Positions 45,825 to 55,697 of a stretch of 64,000 nucleotides of DNA are shown here, in pieces. Numbering within the stretch: position 1 is the stretch's first letter; the number at the start of each line of letters is the position of its first letter. This DNA is from Vibrio ponticus (GTDB lineage: Bacteria; Pseudomonadota; Gammaproteobacteria; Enterobacterales; Vibrionaceae), in the NCBI RefSeq assembly GCF_009938225.1, contig NZ_AP019657.1:434001-498000 (forward strand). Direction: 5' to 3'. A program made the translations under genes and the position numbers. The notes beneath the pieces were generated by a model, which worked only from the letters and a program-made list of their open reading frames with translations, was not told the origin of the DNA and did not search any database.

Positions 45825-47216
45825 TTAAGCGACTTGAGTTTGCTGTTCTTCGATTTGCTGTTCAGTGCTGATTGGCGATTCTGCGCCGTGCATCCAGCGA
45901 ACTAGCGTGTTTGAGAACAATAGTAGAACAACGCCACTGATGGTTGCTGTAACTGCAATGCCGCTAAAGATAGATAGCGCACCTAGTTCACCCACGTGTG
46001 AGCCAACGTAACCCGCTACATAGTTTGCGATAGCGTTACAACCGAACCATGCACCCATCATTAATGATGCTAGACGCAGTGGTGCAAGTTTGGTTACCAG
46101 TGATAGACCAATTGGTGATAGGCACAGTTCACCCAAAGTATGGAAGAAGAATGCACCAACTAGCCAAAGCATAGAAGTTTTCACTGTTGTGTCGCCACCT
46201 TGTTCCATTACAGCACCTACCATACATAGGAAGCCAAGTGCTAGGAAGAACATTGCTAAAGCGAATTTTACTGGTGAGTTTGGCTCACGTTTACCCAGCT
46301 TAACCCAAAGCACAGCAAGTAACGGCGCTAGAGTAATAATGAAGAATGGGTTAAGTGACTGGAACCAAGCCGCAGGAACTTCAAAACCGCCAATCATACG
46401 ATCAGTATATTGCTGAGTGTAGATATTCATTAGACCGCCAGCTTGTTCAAAGCCCGCCCAGAATACGATGGTAAATACACTCATCACTAGGATAACTTTG
46501 ATGCGATCGAATTCTTCTTTAGTTAGCGGCTCTTTCTTGTTTGAGTTTTTAAGCTCAAGATCGCGTTTCGCTGCTGGCTCTCTACCGATATCGCCCAACC
46601 ATGATTGTGCTAGCGTCATTTGCATGACTAAGCTCATCAGCATACCGATACCTGCTGCAACAAAGCCTGCTTTCCAACCAAATTCGTTAGTTACAGAGCC
46701 TGATACTACGCCTGCCAGTAGTGCACCGATGTTGATACCCATATAGAAGATAGTAAATGCGCCGTCACGACGGTTATCGCCTTCTTTATATAGGTCGCCC
46801 ACCATTGTTGAAATGTTTGGTTTAAATAGACCGTTACCAGCGATAAGCAGTGCAAGACCTAGATAGAAACTGTGTAGCACGCTTAAGCCAAGCATATCGG
46901 CAGGAATAGCGAGTGTGAACTGACCAATTGCCATCAGCGCACCACCGATAAGGATAGAGCGACGTTGACCTAAGTAGTTATCTGCTAACCAACCACCGAT
47001 TAGGGGAGTGATGTAGACGAGTCCAGTATAGATGCCGTAGAGATCTAGAGCATCTTTAGTCGACCAGCCTAAACCGCCGTTTAAAGTTGTATCTGTTAGA
47101 TATAGCACTAAGATTGCGCGCATTGCGTAGTAGGAGAAACGCTCCCAAAGCTCAGTACCGAATAATAAGAACAGTCCGCGTGGGTGTCCTAGGATTTGAT
47201 GATGCTGTGTTGACAT
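45825..47216 (-). CDS. POT/PTR-family peptide transporter
   Basis: 463 residues, about 12-14 membrane segments. The family signature ELWERFSYYAMRAILVLYLTD is at residues 22-42, with GGWLADNYLGQRRSILIGG and the PTR2 block FTIFYMGINIGALLAGVV. It is a proton-coupled importer of di- and tripeptides resembling DtpA/DtpB. Single gene. The C-terminal Gln/Glu-rich tail is short. Confidence 0.9.
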   Translation of the reverse strand: MSTQHHQILGHPRGLFLLFGTELWERFSYYAMRAILVLYLTDTTLNGGLGWSTKDALDLYGIYTGLVYITPLIGGWLADNYLGQRRSILIGGALMAIGQFTLAIPADMLGLSVLHSFYLGLALLIAGNGLFKPNISTMVGDLYKEGDNRRDGAFTIFYMGINIGALLAGVVSGSVTNEFGWKAGFVAAGIGMLMSLVMQMTLAQSWLGDIGREPAAKRDLELKNSNKKEPLTKEEFDRIKVILVMSVFTIVFWAGFEQAGGLMNIYTQQYTDRMIGGFEVPAAWFQSLNPFFIITLAPLLAVLWVKLGKREPNSPVKFALAMFFLALGFLCMVGAVMEQGGDTTVKTSMLWLVGAFFFHTLGELCLSPIGLSLVTKLAPLRLASLMMGAWFGCNAIANYVAGYVGSHVGELGALSIFSGIAVTATISGVVLLLFSNTLVRWMHGAESPISTEQQIEEQQTQVA

Positions 47217-47449
47217 AAATTTTACTAATAGATTTTGTTAAAGAATTTTATGTGGGAAATATCTATACAGGATGAGATTAAGTATTGCAAATTATTAATT
47301 TGTTGGAATTTGCATAAAAAATGTGACAAGTGTATGTTTTGTGGTGTGTTGAAGAGTCTAAATTTGATTTTCCCACATGATTAAAACTTAGGTTTCATAT
47401 TTGGTGGTAGTTTGATTTGTTTGGCTTTTTTGTGGTTTAAAGCCAATAA

Positions 47450-47471
47450 AAAAGGGCGCTCAGCGCCCTTT
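47450..47471 (-). terminator. asnB terminator
   Basis: AAAGGGCGC-TCA-GCGCCCTTT with TTTATTGG following on the minus strand. Confidence 0.88.
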
Positions 47472-47493
47472 TGTCTATAAAGTTAATTCAATG

Positions 47494-49158
47494 TTAATAT
47501 GCGTCGTTATGAACCGCTTTTACCGCGCGCCCTGAAGGATCAGCGTTGTTTTTGAACGATTCATCCCACTCAATCGCTTTTGCCGATGAACACGCTACTG
47601 ACGGACCGCCTGGAACACACTCAGCAGCCGATGGTAGCGGGAACAACTCTTCAAAGATCTCACGGTAAACGTAACCTTCTTTGGTGGTTGGCGTGTTGTA
47701 TGGGAAGCGATACGCAGCGGTTTCTAATTGCTGGTCAGTGACCTTCTCTTCAGCGACTGCTTTTAAGGTATCAATCCAGCTGTAGCCAACACCGTCTGAG
47801 AACTGCTCTTTTTGACGCCAAGCAATGGCCTCTGGTAGGTAGTGCTCAAAACACTCACGTAGGATGTGTTTTTCCATTTTGCCGTTGCCACACATTTTAT
47901 CTGCCGGGTTTAAACGCATTGCGACATCAATAAACTCTTTGTCGAGGAATGGTACTCGACCTTCTACGCCCCACGCCGCCAGTGATTTGTTGGCGCGAGC
48001 ACAGTCAAACATGTTGAGTGCCAGCAGTTTACGTACAGTTTCTTCGTGGAACTCTTGCGCGTTTGGTGCTTTGTGGAAGTATAGGTAGCCACCAAAGATC
48101 TCGTCAGCGCCTTCGCCTGAAAGGACCATTTTAATGCCCATCGCTTTGATCTTACGTCCCATAAGGAACATTGGTGTCGAAGCTCGGATGGTGGTCACAT
48201 CATAAGTTTCAATGTGGTAAATCACATCGCGAATCGCATCCAAACCTTCTTGGATGGTATAGGTCATTTCATGGTGAACCGTACCAATTTGGTCAGCGAC
48301 TTCACGCGCCGCTTTTAGATCGGGTGCGCCTTCTAAGCCAATCGCAAATGAGTGCAGTTGTGGCCACCAAGCTTCAGATTTTTCATCATCTTCGATACGC
48401 ATTGCGGCAAAGCGTTTTGCAACCGCAGAAGTAATCGAAGAGTCCAAGCCACCGGAAAGTAATACGCCGTAAGGTACATCCGTCATTAATTGACGTTTCA
48501 CTGCCGCCTCTAATGCTTCGGTCAGCTCTTCTTTACTTGATAGGTTACCTTGTACTGCTGCGTATTCGTTCCAATCGCGAATGTAGTAACGTTGTGGTTC
48601 GCTGTCGCTACTTGCGTAGTAGCTGCCTGGAGGAAACTCGCTGATGGTTTTACATACAGGAACCAGAGCCTTCATTTCAGAAGCGACGTAGTAGTTACCG
48701 TGTTCGTCATAACCTTGATATAGAGGGATGATACCAATGTGGTCACGACCAACTAAGTATTGATCTTTCTCTTCGTCATACAACACAAAAGCAAAGATAC
48801 CGTTTAGCTCTTCCAGTAGGTCTGCACCCATATCTTGGTAAAGCGCCAAAATGACTTCACAGTCAGAATCGGTTTGAAATTCGTATTTTCCTTCGTAACG
48901 AGCGCGGATCTCTTTGTGGTTGTAGATCTCACCGTTAACTGCAAGGATGTGTTTGCCATTAGGACTGTAGAGAGGCTGAGCCCCACTATTTAGACCAACG
49001 ATGGCCAGGCGCTCGTGCGCTAGGATCGCTTTGTCTGATGAATAGATACCTGACCAATCAGGGCCACGGTGGCGCAACTTTTTCGACATCTCAAGTGCGA
49101 TTGGGCGTAATTGGGCTGCATCACTTTTGATGTCTAAAATGCCAAAAATCGAACACAT
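47494..49158 (-). CDS. asnB: Asparagine synthetase B (glutamine-hydrolysing)
   Basis: 554 residues as in E. coli. The N-terminal nucleophile Cys2 (MCSIFGI) and glutaminase motifs LRHRGPDWSGIY, LAHERLAIVG and NGEIYNHKEIR precede the synthetase domain with the PPi loop LLSGGLDSSI and SGEGADEIFGGYLYFH. It makes Asn from Asp, ATP and Gln. The position beside nagC/nagA/nagE is shared with V. cholerae (VC0991 region). Confidence 0.97.
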   Translation of the reverse strand: MCSIFGILDIKSDAAQLRPIALEMSKKLRHRGPDWSGIYSSDKAILAHERLAIVGLNSGAQPLYSPNGKHILAVNGEIYNHKEIRARYEGKYEFQTDSDCEVILALYQDMGADLLEELNGIFAFVLYDEEKDQYLVGRDHIGIIPLYQGYDEHGNYYVASEMKALVPVCKTISEFPPGSYYASSDSEPQRYYIRDWNEYAAVQGNLSSKEELTEALEAAVKRQLMTDVPYGVLLSGGLDSSITSAVAKRFAAMRIEDDEKSEAWWPQLHSFAIGLEGAPDLKAAREVADQIGTVHHEMTYTIQEGLDAIRDVIYHIETYDVTTIRASTPMFLMGRKIKAMGIKMVLSGEGADEIFGGYLYFHKAPNAQEFHEETVRKLLALNMFDCARANKSLAAWGVEGRVPFLDKEFIDVAMRLNPADKMCGNGKMEKHILRECFEHYLPEAIAWRQKEQFSDGVGYSWIDTLKAVAEEKVTDQQLETAAYRFPYNTPTTKEGYVYREIFEELFPLPSAAECVPGGPSVACSSAKAIEWDESFKNNADPSGRAVKAVHNDAY

Positions 49159-49301
49159 ACAAATCCCTCATGTAAACTTTATTTAATCTGTTAGCTATAA
49201 ACTTGCCATTCTGGTTAATAAAATCAACCTTAAGCGATAAAAAAAATGACAAAACAACGATTGGATTAAATAATATTTAATATATTTCTTAAATGTTAAA
49301 A

Positions 49302-49325
49302 AAAATCCACCGTTTGGTGGATTTT
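49302..49325 (-). terminator. Kef-type antiporter terminator
   Basis: AAAATCCACC-GTTT-GGTGGATTTT with a T-run on the minus strand. Confidence 0.9.
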
Positions 49326-49367
49326 AGTACAAATTAGCGTAGGGTTTTGTCTAAACCATCACTAAAC

Positions 49368-50954
49368 TTAAGGCTTTTGGAAATTTGGTTGGAGCTGGTC
49401 ACAAACGTTGTTGGCAAAACCGGCACCTGCCTCGCTGTAGATATTAAATGCGGCATCGACACCATTCTCTAACAGAATGTCCATTTGATCTTGGTACTCA
49501 GCGATCGCCGCAATCTGCCCTCGGAAATTACGTGCTTGCAACTGCTCCAGTGCGATTTGGTTACCTTGGTGATGTGGCATGGCAAGAAGCACCAGTTTTA
49601 CATGTGCGGTATCGAGTATGCGTTCCCAGAAATCAGGGTCGGTGGCATCACCTTGAATCACATTCCGTCCTTTCTCTCGGTGAGATTTCGCTGCTTCGTC
49701 ACGTACTTCAATGCCTAAACTGATATTGCCGTAATTACTCACGAGCTCATCATAGGCACCGGTGCCGATGCGTCCCATACCAAGAATTAACACTTGTGCG
49801 CTGCCAGGATTAATCAACTGATCGCGTTGGTTAAGTTTTTCAGCGGCATGCTCTTTTAGCCAACGATTTGAGCGTTGATAAATCTCATGCCCTTTGCGGT
49901 TAATCGGTGCGGAGATAACAAACGAAATCGAAACGGCTAACGCGAGCGCGACAAGAATATCACCACTCATCCAGCCCATCTTAAATGCCAGTCCACCAAC
50001 AATTAGACCAAATTCACTGAAGTTAAATAGGCTCAGTGACGCGAGTAGGGAAGTGCGTACGCGGAACTTAAATGCGTTAAGCACTAGGAAGTAAAGTAGT
50101 CCTTTAATCGGCAGCAATAGCAAGAACAGCAGTGCGAGTGCCAACCCGGTCATAGTAGGTTGGGCAGATAAGCCGATGTTGAGGAAGAAACAGACTAAGA
50201 ACAGCTCTTTTAGGTTGAACAAAGATTTGGACAACTCAGAGGCTTTTTTATGACCCGCGAGCAGCATACCTAAAATGAGCGCACCAAGGTCTGCTTTCAT
50301 GCCGACCAGTTCAAATAGACCTGCTCCCACAACGAGTGCGAAGAAGATGCCAAACAGGACCAACATTTCGCCATGACCGACTTTATCTAACAGTTTGTAG
50401 AAGAGGGGGCGCATTAGCGGCAGGGCAAACAGTGCGATGGCGTACCATTCAGGTATTTTGCCAGTAGATGCAGTAAGGAAAATGACGGCAAAAATATCTT
50501 GCATAACCAAGATACCGATCGCGAGCGTGCCATAGGTGGCATTCATCTCACCTTTCTCTTGTAACGATTTTACTGCGAATACGGTACTTGAGAACGAGAG
50601 TGCAAAGCCAAGCAGCATGATTTGCTCAATATTCATGGCAGCGATGCTACTCACACCAAGCACTTTTAATAACAGCAGTGCGGCGGTAAAAAGTGCGGTC
50701 GAAAGGAGATTGTGTACCGTCGCGCCTGCCCAAATTTCTTTTGAAAGTAGGGTTTTGATATCCAGTTTTAAGCCGATGGTGAATAACAGTAAAGTCACAC
50801 CAAGATCGGCTAGGGTCACAATGGTCTCGTTACTCGTGTAGCCAAAGGCATTTAAGCCAAAACCAGCTAACAAGAATCCAACCAATGGCGGTAAGTTGCA
50901 TTTGAGCGCGATAAAGCCTGCGGCAAATGCAGCGGTGATTAATGTAAGTTCCAT
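49368..50954 (-). CDS. Kef-type CPA2 cation/proton antiporter with RCK domain
   Basis: 528 residues. About 12 membrane segments (1-370; TVLLFTIGLKLDIKTLL-like, GFALSFSSTVFAVKSLQEKGE, FFLNIGLSAQP) followed by a TrkA-N/RCK domain starting AQVLILGMGRIGTGAYDELV with QGDATDPDFWERI. It resembles YbaL/KefB/C proteins and probably exchanges K+ or Na+ for protons under nucleotide control. No KefF/KefG ancillary gene is adjacent. Single gene. Confidence 0.88.
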   Translation of the reverse strand: MELTLITAAFAAGFIALKCNLPPLVGFLLAGFGLNAFGYTSNETIVTLADLGVTLLLFTIGLKLDIKTLLSKEIWAGATVHNLLSTALFTAALLLLKVLGVSSIAAMNIEQIMLLGFALSFSSTVFAVKSLQEKGEMNATYGTLAIGILVMQDIFAVIFLTASTGKIPEWYAIALFALPLMRPLFYKLLDKVGHGEMLVLFGIFFALVVGAGLFELVGMKADLGALILGMLLAGHKKASELSKSLFNLKELFLVCFFLNIGLSAQPTMTGLALALLFLLLLPIKGLLYFLVLNAFKFRVRTSLLASLSLFNFSEFGLIVGGLAFKMGWMSGDILVALALAVSISFVISAPINRKGHEIYQRSNRWLKEHAAEKLNQRDQLINPGSAQVLILGMGRIGTGAYDELVSNYGNISLGIEVRDEAAKSHREKGRNVIQGDATDPDFWERILDTAHVKLVLLAMPHHQGNQIALEQLQARNFRGQIAAIAEYQDQMDILLENGVDAAFNIYSEAGAGFANNVCDQLQPNFQKP

Positions 50955-51041
50955 ATAGTTAAAGTTTTACTTCCTACAAAAAAATAAAGGCCACGTCACT
51001 GACGCAGCCTCTTATTCTAACGCAACAATGTGCTTAATCTA

Positions 51042-52256
51042 TCAATCTTCGAGCAATTTTTGTAACAAAACGCCGTTTAACATTGCGCGTTTGATCATTG
51101 CAAAGGCACTTAATGTTGGTTGTTTGTCAATTTCTGAGGCAACAATTGGCAAATCAGTATGGAAAGTGGTTAAAGATTGGTTTTCCACGTTACGACGAAT
51201 CGCAGGGAAGAGAATATCTTCACATGAGGTAATGTCACCAGCGATGATCACTTTTTGCGGGTTAAACAAGTTGATAGTGATAGCGACGGCTTTACCAAGC
51301 TGATTACCAACGCGAACTAAGCTCTGTTTCGCGAGCTCATCGCCAAGGTTAGCATGATCACACACATCTTTGATGGTAATGGTTTCTAGTTGAGCTAAGC
51401 TCGACTCGTAGCCCTGCGCAATTAATTTCTTCACACGATCTACGATTGCTGGGTTTGCCGCTACAGTCTCTAGACAACCAAAGTTACCACATTGACATTG
51501 TTCACCCAGTGGGTCGATCTGAATATGACCGATTTCACCGACGTTACGGTTATAACCTAAGAAGACTTGACCGTTAACGATAATACCAGCACCGGTACCG
51601 CGATGGACACTGACTAAAATAGAGTCTTGGCAATCTTTACTCGCGCCAAAATAGTGCTCGGCTAATGCCATGCCACGTACGTCGTTACCAACAAAGCATT
51701 CAACATGGAAGGTATTACGAATTAAGTCACCAATCGCGAGATTGTCGACGTTAATGTTTGGCATGTACTCAACCACACCTGTCTCAGGGTTAATCAAACC
51801 TGGCAGAGCGATACCGATAGCAATCAGTTGGTTGATAATGGTTTGGTTGTCTTGGATAAAGTTTTTCAGAAATTGCAGTAGACCATCAACCAACTCACCT
51901 TGGGTGGTGTAGTAAAACTCTTGGTAGTCTGTTGCTAATTCTTTGCCACCGAGATCAAACAGACTAAATTGAATGTAGTCTCGACCTAGACGCACTGCGA
52001 CGGAATGGAAGGGTTCCACTTCCGTAGTTAAGGAGATCGCTCGGCGACCTCCGGTAGAGGCTTGTTGCGCGACCTCTTTAACAAGGCCGCGTTCAAGTAG
52101 TTGGCGGGTAATTTTTGTTACGCTAGCTGGCGCTAGCTGACTTACATCAGCCACTTGGATCCTAGAGATAGGACCTTGCTGGTCAATCAGCCTGTAAACC
52201 GCTGCACTATTTAGCTGTTTGACTAAATCTACGTTACCTATTTGTCCGCCATTCAT
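51042..52256 (-). CDS. nagC: ROK-family repressor NagC
   Basis: 404 residues (E. coli 406). N-terminal winged helix (NAAVYRLIDQQGPISRIQVADVSQLAPASVTKITRQLLERGLV), then the ROK sugar-binding domain with VSVHRGTGAGIIVNGQVFLG, GEIGHIQIDPLG and the zinc motif CQCGNFGCLETVA. It represses GlcNAc genes until GlcNAc-6-P binds. It starts 2 bases after nagA, so nagA-nagC is an operon divergent from nagE. Confidence 0.96.
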   Translation of the reverse strand: MNGGQIGNVDLVKQLNSAAVYRLIDQQGPISRIQVADVSQLAPASVTKITRQLLERGLVKEVAQQASTGGRRAISLTTEVEPFHSVAVRLGRDYIQFSLFDLGGKELATDYQEFYYTTQGELVDGLLQFLKNFIQDNQTIINQLIAIGIALPGLINPETGVVEYMPNINVDNLAIGDLIRNTFHVECFVGNDVRGMALAEHYFGASKDCQDSILVSVHRGTGAGIIVNGQVFLGYNRNVGEIGHIQIDPLGEQCQCGNFGCLETVAANPAIVDRVKKLIAQGYESSLAQLETITIKDVCDHANLGDELAKQSLVRVGNQLGKAVAITINLFNPQKVIIAGDITSCEDILFPAIRRNVENQSLTTFHTDLPIVASEIDKQPTLSAFAMIKRAMLNGVLLQKLLED

Positions 52257-52258
52257 GT

Positions 52259-53395
52259 TTACACTTGCTCGTACTGTCCGTTAACAATATTCGCTTGGAT
52301 AGTGAAGTCACGATCAAAAACAGTCAGGTTTGCAACCATACCTTTTTTGATGCGACCAAGTTTGTTATCAACCTTGATTGCTTTTGCTGGATACAAAGTA
52401 GCCATGCGTAGTGCTTCATCCAATGCGATGCCGACGTGCTCAACTGTATTTTGAACTGCTTCAATCATAGTTAGCGCTGAGCCGCCCAATGTGCCGTTTT
52501 CATCAACACACTTACCATCTCGGTAATATACTTTCTTGCCTACAAAAATAAAGTAATCCATCTCAGCACCTGCAGGAGCTGTGGCATCGGTCACTAATAC
52601 TAATTTTTCACCCTTAATTTTGTGAGCGATTCGAATGTTAGCATAATCGACATGGAAGCCATCTGCGATGATACCAGCATACACATCTGGCGTATCATAA
52701 ATGGCACCCACAACACCTGGCTCACGACCGACCATCGGGGTCATTGCGTTGAATAGGTGAGTGGCAAAAGTAATACCACTTTCAAAGCTTTGGCGTGCTT
52801 CTGCGTAGGTTGCGTTGGTGTGACCGATAGAGACTACGATACCTGCATCACGTAAGCGTTCGATGTGCTTAGGATCGTTGTGTTCAGGTGCAAGCGTTAC
52901 TTTTGTAATCACATCTGCGTTATCGCACATAAAATCAACCATGCTGTCGTCAGATGGACGGATATAGTCGACGCTATGAATGCCTTTTTTTGCAACGTTA
53001 AGATACGGACCTTCTAGGTGAAGACCGAGAGATTGGTTTTGATGCAGTGCATGGTAGTCACGAGCTGCTGCTACAGCTTGGCGCATGTTCTCATCAGATG
53101 AAGTAATCAGTGTTGGCAAGAAGCTAGTACAACCCGATTTTAGGTTTGCTTCATGCATGATTTGAATAGTTTCAGCCGTGATTTCGTCGTTGAACATGAC
53201 ACCGCCACAACCGTTTAGTTGCAGGTCGATAAAGCCAGGGCTCAGGTTCGCGCCTTTTAGATCATAGGTTTCGATGTCCGCTGCAAGCTCAGCGATTGGG
53301 CATACAGACTCGATAATACCATCATTGATGATCACAGCATGGTCAACGAGAACATCGCTGCCTGTATAAACTTTACAGTTGGTTAGCGCATACAT
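52259..53395 (-). CDS. nagA: N-acetylglucosamine-6-phosphate deacetylase
   Basis: 378 residues. Metal and substrate motifs are [52 protein letters not shown] and [12 protein letters not shown]. It removes acetate from GlcNAc-6-P in amino-sugar catabolism. Divergent from nagE with a 480-bp regulatory gap; followed by nagC in the same transcript. Confidence 0.96.
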   Translation of the reverse strand: MYALTNCKVYTGSDVLVDHAVIINDGIIESVCPIAELAADIETYDLKGANLSPGFIDLQLNGCGGVMFNDEITAETIQIMHEANLKSGCTSFLPTLITSSDENMRQAVAAARDYHALHQNQSLGLHLEGPYLNVAKKGIHSVDYIRPSDDSMVDFMCDNADVITKVTLAPEHNDPKHIERLRDAGIVVSIGHTNATYAEARQSFESGITFATHLFNAMTPMVGREPGVVGAIYDTPDVYAGIIADGFHVDYANIRIAHKIKGEKLVLVTDATAPAGAEMDYFIFVGKKVYYRDGKCVDENGTLGGSALTMIEAVQNTVEHVGIALDEALRMATLYPAKAIKVDNKLGRIKKGMVANLTVFDRDFTIQANIVNGQYEQV

Positions 53396-53471
53396 GATTA
53401 ACTAATCCTTATATGTTGAAATCTGGGGTTCATGGCCACTCAAATCGAAGGAAATTTCCTCACTTGTCTAC

Positions 53472-53493
53472 TTAATTTGTGAGCTTCAATTAG
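53472..53493. promoter_or_regulatory. Putative NagC operator 1 (nagA side)
   Basis: TTAATTT-N8-CAATTAG. It has the same 7-8-7 geometry as operator 2, matching 12 of 14 arm positions, and starts exactly 300 bp before it. It lies about 77 bp upstream of nagA. Confidence 0.6.
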
Positions 53494-53743
53494 GCCGCAA
53501 AATATCTTTAGCAAAGGATGATTTTGTCCTGTTCTTGCTTCACTTTCGTGCTTTCCGTCGCGAAAAAAATCTATCTTTATTTATAATTGTATCATCACGC
53601 ATAAAGCCTTAACCAAACAGACTTTACCGACGATATGAGTCACTCTACATAGCAAGAATAATATCTGCTATTGGGTATTTTTTTGAATTGTAAAATAAGT
53701 TTTATGATCTCGCTAGCAAAAACCTTCCAGTAAGCCTGTTTCT

Positions 53744-53759
53744 GGTGATTATGATCACA
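53744..53759. promoter_or_regulatory. CRP-like site upstream of nagE
   Basis: GGTGA-TTATGA-TCACA, i.e. GTGA-N6-TCAC, the symmetric CRP core. It lies between the two NagC-like operators and 117 bp before nagE. cAMP-CRP activation fits a PTS sugar gene. Confidence 0.7.
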
Positions 53760-53771
53760 AATGATAAGGTT

Positions 53772-53793
53772 TTAATTTGCGGAGCAAAATTAA
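53772..53793. promoter_or_regulatory. Putative NagC operator 2 (nagE side)
   Basis: TTAATTT-GCGGAGCA-AAATTAA, perfect 7-bp arms around 8 bp. It lies about 80 bp before nagE. The AT-rich outer arms with a G/C-containing centre fit NagC sites as known from E. coli and vibrios. Confidence 0.7.
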
Positions 53794-53875
53794 TGGCATA
53801 AACTGGCTTTGACTAAATTGAGCAACATAAAAAAGTAGCTCGGCCAAAATACAAATCCTATAGGGGGAACTTAAG

Positions 53876-55450
53876 GTGAATATTCTTGGATATGCACAGA
53901 AGCTAGGTAAAGCACTTATGCTACCTATCGCAACGCTTCCTGTTGCGGCGCTTCTACTACGTTTGGGTCAACCTGACCTACTAGACATTGCGTTTATGGC
54001 ACAAGCAGGTAACGCAATCTTCTCTCAACTGCCTCTACTATTCGGTCTAGGTATCGCTATCGGTCTTTCTAATGACGGTAACGGTGCTGCTGGTCTAGCC
54101 GGTGCAGTTGCATACTTTGTACTAACTGCTACAGCAACGACTGTTGATGCAAGCGTTAATATGTCATTCTTCGGCGGTATCTTCGCTGGTATCATCGCAG
54201 GTCACTCATACAACGCTTTCTTCCAAACTCGTCTTCCTGAGTGGCTAGCATTCTTCGCAGGTAAACGTCTAGTACCTATTATGTCTGGTTTATTCGCGCT
54301 AGTTGCTGGTGCGGTAATGGGCATTGTTTGGCCTTCAATTCAAGGTGGTCTTGACGCTCTAGCGCACGCAGTTTCAACGTCTGGCGCAGTAGGTCAATTC
54401 GTATACGGTACTCTTAACCGTGCACTTATTCCTGTAGGTCTTCACCATGTACTGAACTCTTACTTCTGGTTCGGTATGGGTTCATGTCAAGAGATCGTAA
54501 TCTCTGCAGCGTCTGCAGCAGGTGAAGCTCTTCCAAACCTAAAACAACTATGTGTGGACCCAGCTCTAGCGAAAACTCTAGTTGCTGGTCAAGAATACAC
54601 GTTCAACTTTGTTAACTCTGTAACGCCAGAAATCACGGCAACGGTTAACACTGTGACTGAAACTATCAAGTCAGGCGACCTACACCGCTTCTTCGGTGGT
54701 GACAAATCTGCTGGCGTATTCATGAACGGTTTCTTCCCTGTAATGATGTTTGGTCTACCAGGTGCAGCTCTTGCTATGTACCTAGCAGCTCCAGCTGAAA
54801 AACGCAGCCAAGTTGGTGGTGCACTATTCTCAGTAGCATTCTGTTCATTCCTAACAGGTATCACTGAGCCGCTAGAATTCATGTTCGTATTCCTAGCGCC
54901 TGCACTATACGCAATGCACGCAGTATTTACTGGTCTATCTCTAGTAGTTGCTAACATGTTCGGTACTCTGCACGGCTTTGGCTTCTCTGCAGGTCTAATC
55001 GACTTCCTACTAAACTGGGGTCTAGCAACTAAACCGCTAATGCTTCTAGTTATTGGTCTTGGTTTCGGTGCTCTATACTTCTTCACTTTCAGCTTCGCTA
55101 TCCGCGCGTTCAACCTAAAATCGCCTGGTCGTGAAGATGATGATGAAGCAACAGCCGGTGCACCAGCAGCTGACGCTGCAAAAGGCGACCTAGCGCGTCA
55201 ATACCTAAAAGCTCTAGGTGGTCACGACAACCTAACTTCAATTGATGCATGTATCACTCGTCTACGTCTTACTCTAAAAGACCGCTCTGTAGCTAACGAA
55301 GATGTTCTTAAGAAGCTTGGTGCGAAAGGTGTAGTGAAACTAGGTGAGAACAACCTACAAGTTATCCTTGGTCCTCTAGCAGAAATCGTCGCTGGCGAAA
55401 TGAAAGCTATCGGTGCTAACGAAGACCTATCTGATGTAAAACTTCCATAA
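53876..55450 (+). CDS. nagE: PTS N-acetylglucosamine permease, EIICB (NagE)
   Basis: 524 residues from GTG 53876 with GGGGGA about 8 bases upstream. The EIIC membrane domain (1-390, starting NILGYAQKLGKALMLPIATLPVAALLLRLG) is followed by an acidic linker and the EIIB domain (about 440-515) with the phosphorylated Cys in LTSIDACITRLRLTLKD. E. coli NagE has an extra C-terminal EIIA domain; it is missing here, so phosphate must come from a separate EIIA such as Crr. It imports GlcNAc as GlcNAc-6-P. Heavy codon bias suggests high expression. Confidence 0.96.
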   Translation: MNILGYAQKLGKALMLPIATLPVAALLLRLGQPDLLDIAFMAQAGNAIFSQLPLLFGLGIAIGLSNDGNGAAGLAGAVAYFVLTATATTVDASVNMSFFGGIFAGIIAGHSYNAFFQTRLPEWLAFFAGKRLVPIMSGLFALVAGAVMGIVWPSIQGGLDALAHAVSTSGAVGQFVYGTLNRALIPVGLHHVLNSYFWFGMGSCQEIVISAASAAGEALPNLKQLCVDPALAKTLVAGQEYTFNFVNSVTPEITATVNTVTETIKSGDLHRFFGGDKSAGVFMNGFFPVMMFGLPGAALAMYLAAPAEKRSQVGGALFSVAFCSFLTGITEPLEFMFVFLAPALYAMHAVFTGLSLVVANMFGTLHGFGFSAGLIDFLLNWGLATKPLMLLVIGLGFGALYFFTFSFAIRAFNLKSPGREDDDEATAGAPAADAAKGDLARQYLKALGGHDNLTSIDACITRLRLTLKDRSVANEDVLKKLGAKGVVKLGENNLQVILGPLAEIVAGEMKAIGANEDLSDVKLP

Positions 55451-55475
55451 TAACGTCTAGTTAGAATGTCAGTGT

Positions 55476-55500
55476 AAAAGCCTCCTTCGGGAGGCTTTTT
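55476..55500 (+). terminator. nagE terminator
   Basis: AAAAGCCTCC-TTCG-GGAGGCTTTT followed by TT. Confidence 0.93.
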
Positions 55501-55625
55501 TGCGTTTGCGCACATTTAAAATTTAGGCTGGTTAAATAAGCAACAGTCACAAGTGATTATTTCTCAATATTAGCTCAGATCTAGTTGTGTCTTTGGCTAG
55601 AATTGTGGATGATTAGTCGTTATAT

Positions 55626-55664
55626 GCTCTGAAAAGTCTATTTTACGTTTCAGAGCCTTTTTTC
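55626..55664 (+). terminator. Terminator-like hairpin in the glnS leader
   Basis: GCTCTGAAA ... TTTCAGAGC (9-bp stem, 13-nt loop) followed by CTTTTTT, ending 34 bp before the glnS ATG. It could end a short RNA from the nagE-glnS gap or act as an attenuator. Confidence 0.6.
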
Positions 55665-55697
55665 TCTGAACAATACTAAATATCTGAGGTGTTATAG

